13,866 nucleotides of DNA from Oscillospiraceae bacterium (GTDB lineage Bacteria > Bacillota_A > Clostridia > Oscillospirales > CAG-272): the NCBI GenBank assembly GCA_015063445.1, contig SVUD01000044.1, positions 1-13,866 of the forward strand. The letters run 5' to 3'. Of the stretch, positions 13,614 through 13,866 are shown one piece after another. The notes beneath the pieces are model-generated. The model was not told the DNA's origin, searched no databases, and saw only the letters and a list, made by a program, of their open reading frames with translations. The translations under genes were made by a program, and so were the position numbers. Position 1 is the stretch's first letter, and every line of letters starts with the position of its first letter.

Positions 13614-13663
13614 GGGGCAAAGGGATTTAGAGCGGAAAGCGTCGTTTGTGACTGTGAGCGAAC

Positions 13664-13688
13664 AAAAAACGGTTGATAATCGTTTTTT
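13664..13688. terminator. Terminator-like hairpin
   Basis: AAAAAACG (13664-13671) pairs perfectly with CGTTTTTT (13681-13688) around a nine-base loop. The stem is mostly A-T, and there is no gene end close by on either strand, so its use as a terminator is unproven. Confidence 0.4.
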
Positions 13689-13821
13689 GAAGCGAAGTCC
13701 CACGTACGCGAGCAAGACAAGTCGAGACTTGCGCAGACGGCGGCTTGCGACACGGGAGTGGTCAGTCAGGCGTACGAGGGTACGACGAGAGTTCAGCAAA
13801 CGACGGTAGAACAAAAAACTT

Positions 13822-13850
13822 TAATAAAAACGGAGAAAACCTCCGGTTTT
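13822..13850 (-). terminator. Possible terminator for a minus-strand gene beyond the right edge
   Basis: CGGAG (13831-13835) pairs with CTCCG (13841-13845). Outer A-T pairs extend it past one bulged G. On the minus strand it is followed by TTTTTATT. It may end a gene transcribed leftward from beyond the window. Confidence 0.5.
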
Positions 13851-13866
13851 CAACCTTAGTCCTTTA

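Larger units (their letters stand above)
13397..13866. other. Noncoding right-end spacer with inverted repeats
   Basis: No credible gene is present; short frames here lack ribosome sites. The first 90 bases are A/T-rich and should hold the ABC gene promoter, of which only a weak TAAAAT near 13425 can be seen. The rest holds a long inverted repeat (13514-13613) and terminator-like hairpins at 13664-13688 and 13831-13845. A small CGTAC-GAGG-GTACG palindrome lies near 13771. Confidence 0.6.

Noticed and set aside
13596..13814. Two overlapping frames of about 70 residues at the right end
   Set aside because: Arginine-rich composition, no ribosome site, and overlap with inverted repeats point to chance frames.

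Overview
The window looks like chromosomal DNA from a low-to-mid GC anaerobic Firmicute, most likely an uncultured gut member of the class Clostridia. The clues are strong AGGAGG-type ribosome sites, consensus TTGACA/TATAAT promoters, a purine riboswitch, pyruvate formate-lyase with its activase, a GH4 glycosidase, a PC4/YdbC-type DNA-binding protein and intergenic regions full of short hairpin repeats. No rRNA, tRNA, CRISPR array or transposase was found. The genus cannot be told from this sequence.

Layout, left to right. Bases 2-172 are the 3' end of a gene for a YD/RHS-like repeat protein. About 575 noncoding bases follow, with a terminator, a mini-hairpin array, a truncated copy of the same terminator and a consensus promoter. 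This promoter reads into a small plus-strand membrane protein (748-1128), followed by its terminator and a second noncoding hairpin array. Next is a minus-strand operon: promoter, guanine-class purine riboswitch, intrinsic terminator, a 76-residue YgjV-like membrane protein and a 567-residue P-loop nucleoside kinase whose start overlaps the preceding stop. A minus-strand GH4 glycosidase and a divergent plus-strand AraC-family regulator share an intergenic region with repeated TGTCAC boxes; this looks like a local sugar-utilisation pair.

The AraC gene converges on, and overlaps by 9 bases, the end of a minus-strand pflB-pflA operon. That operon starts from a good promoter and has a long leader with a structured upstream element, a strong intrinsic terminator ahead of the gene, and a hairpin beside the pflB ribosome site. 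Transcribed away from pflB is a 74-residue YdbC/PC4-like single-stranded-DNA-binding protein, followed by a structured noncoding stretch and terminator. The last gene is a 1069-residue minus-strand fused ABC ATPase/FtsX-type permease with a very large extracytoplasmic region. The right end (13397-13866) is noncoding and holds a 24-bp inverted repeat and terminator-like hairpins.

The most interesting content is regulatory RNA. One item is a guanine-class aptamer whose terminator shares sequence with P1, which predicts ligand-ON control of a nucleoside kinase operon. Another is an unassigned attenuator-type leader ahead of pflB. The others are mini-hairpin arrays in which stem sequences differ while pairing is kept, and a structured region behind the ydbC-like gene. 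I did not recognise a wholly new multi-gene system.
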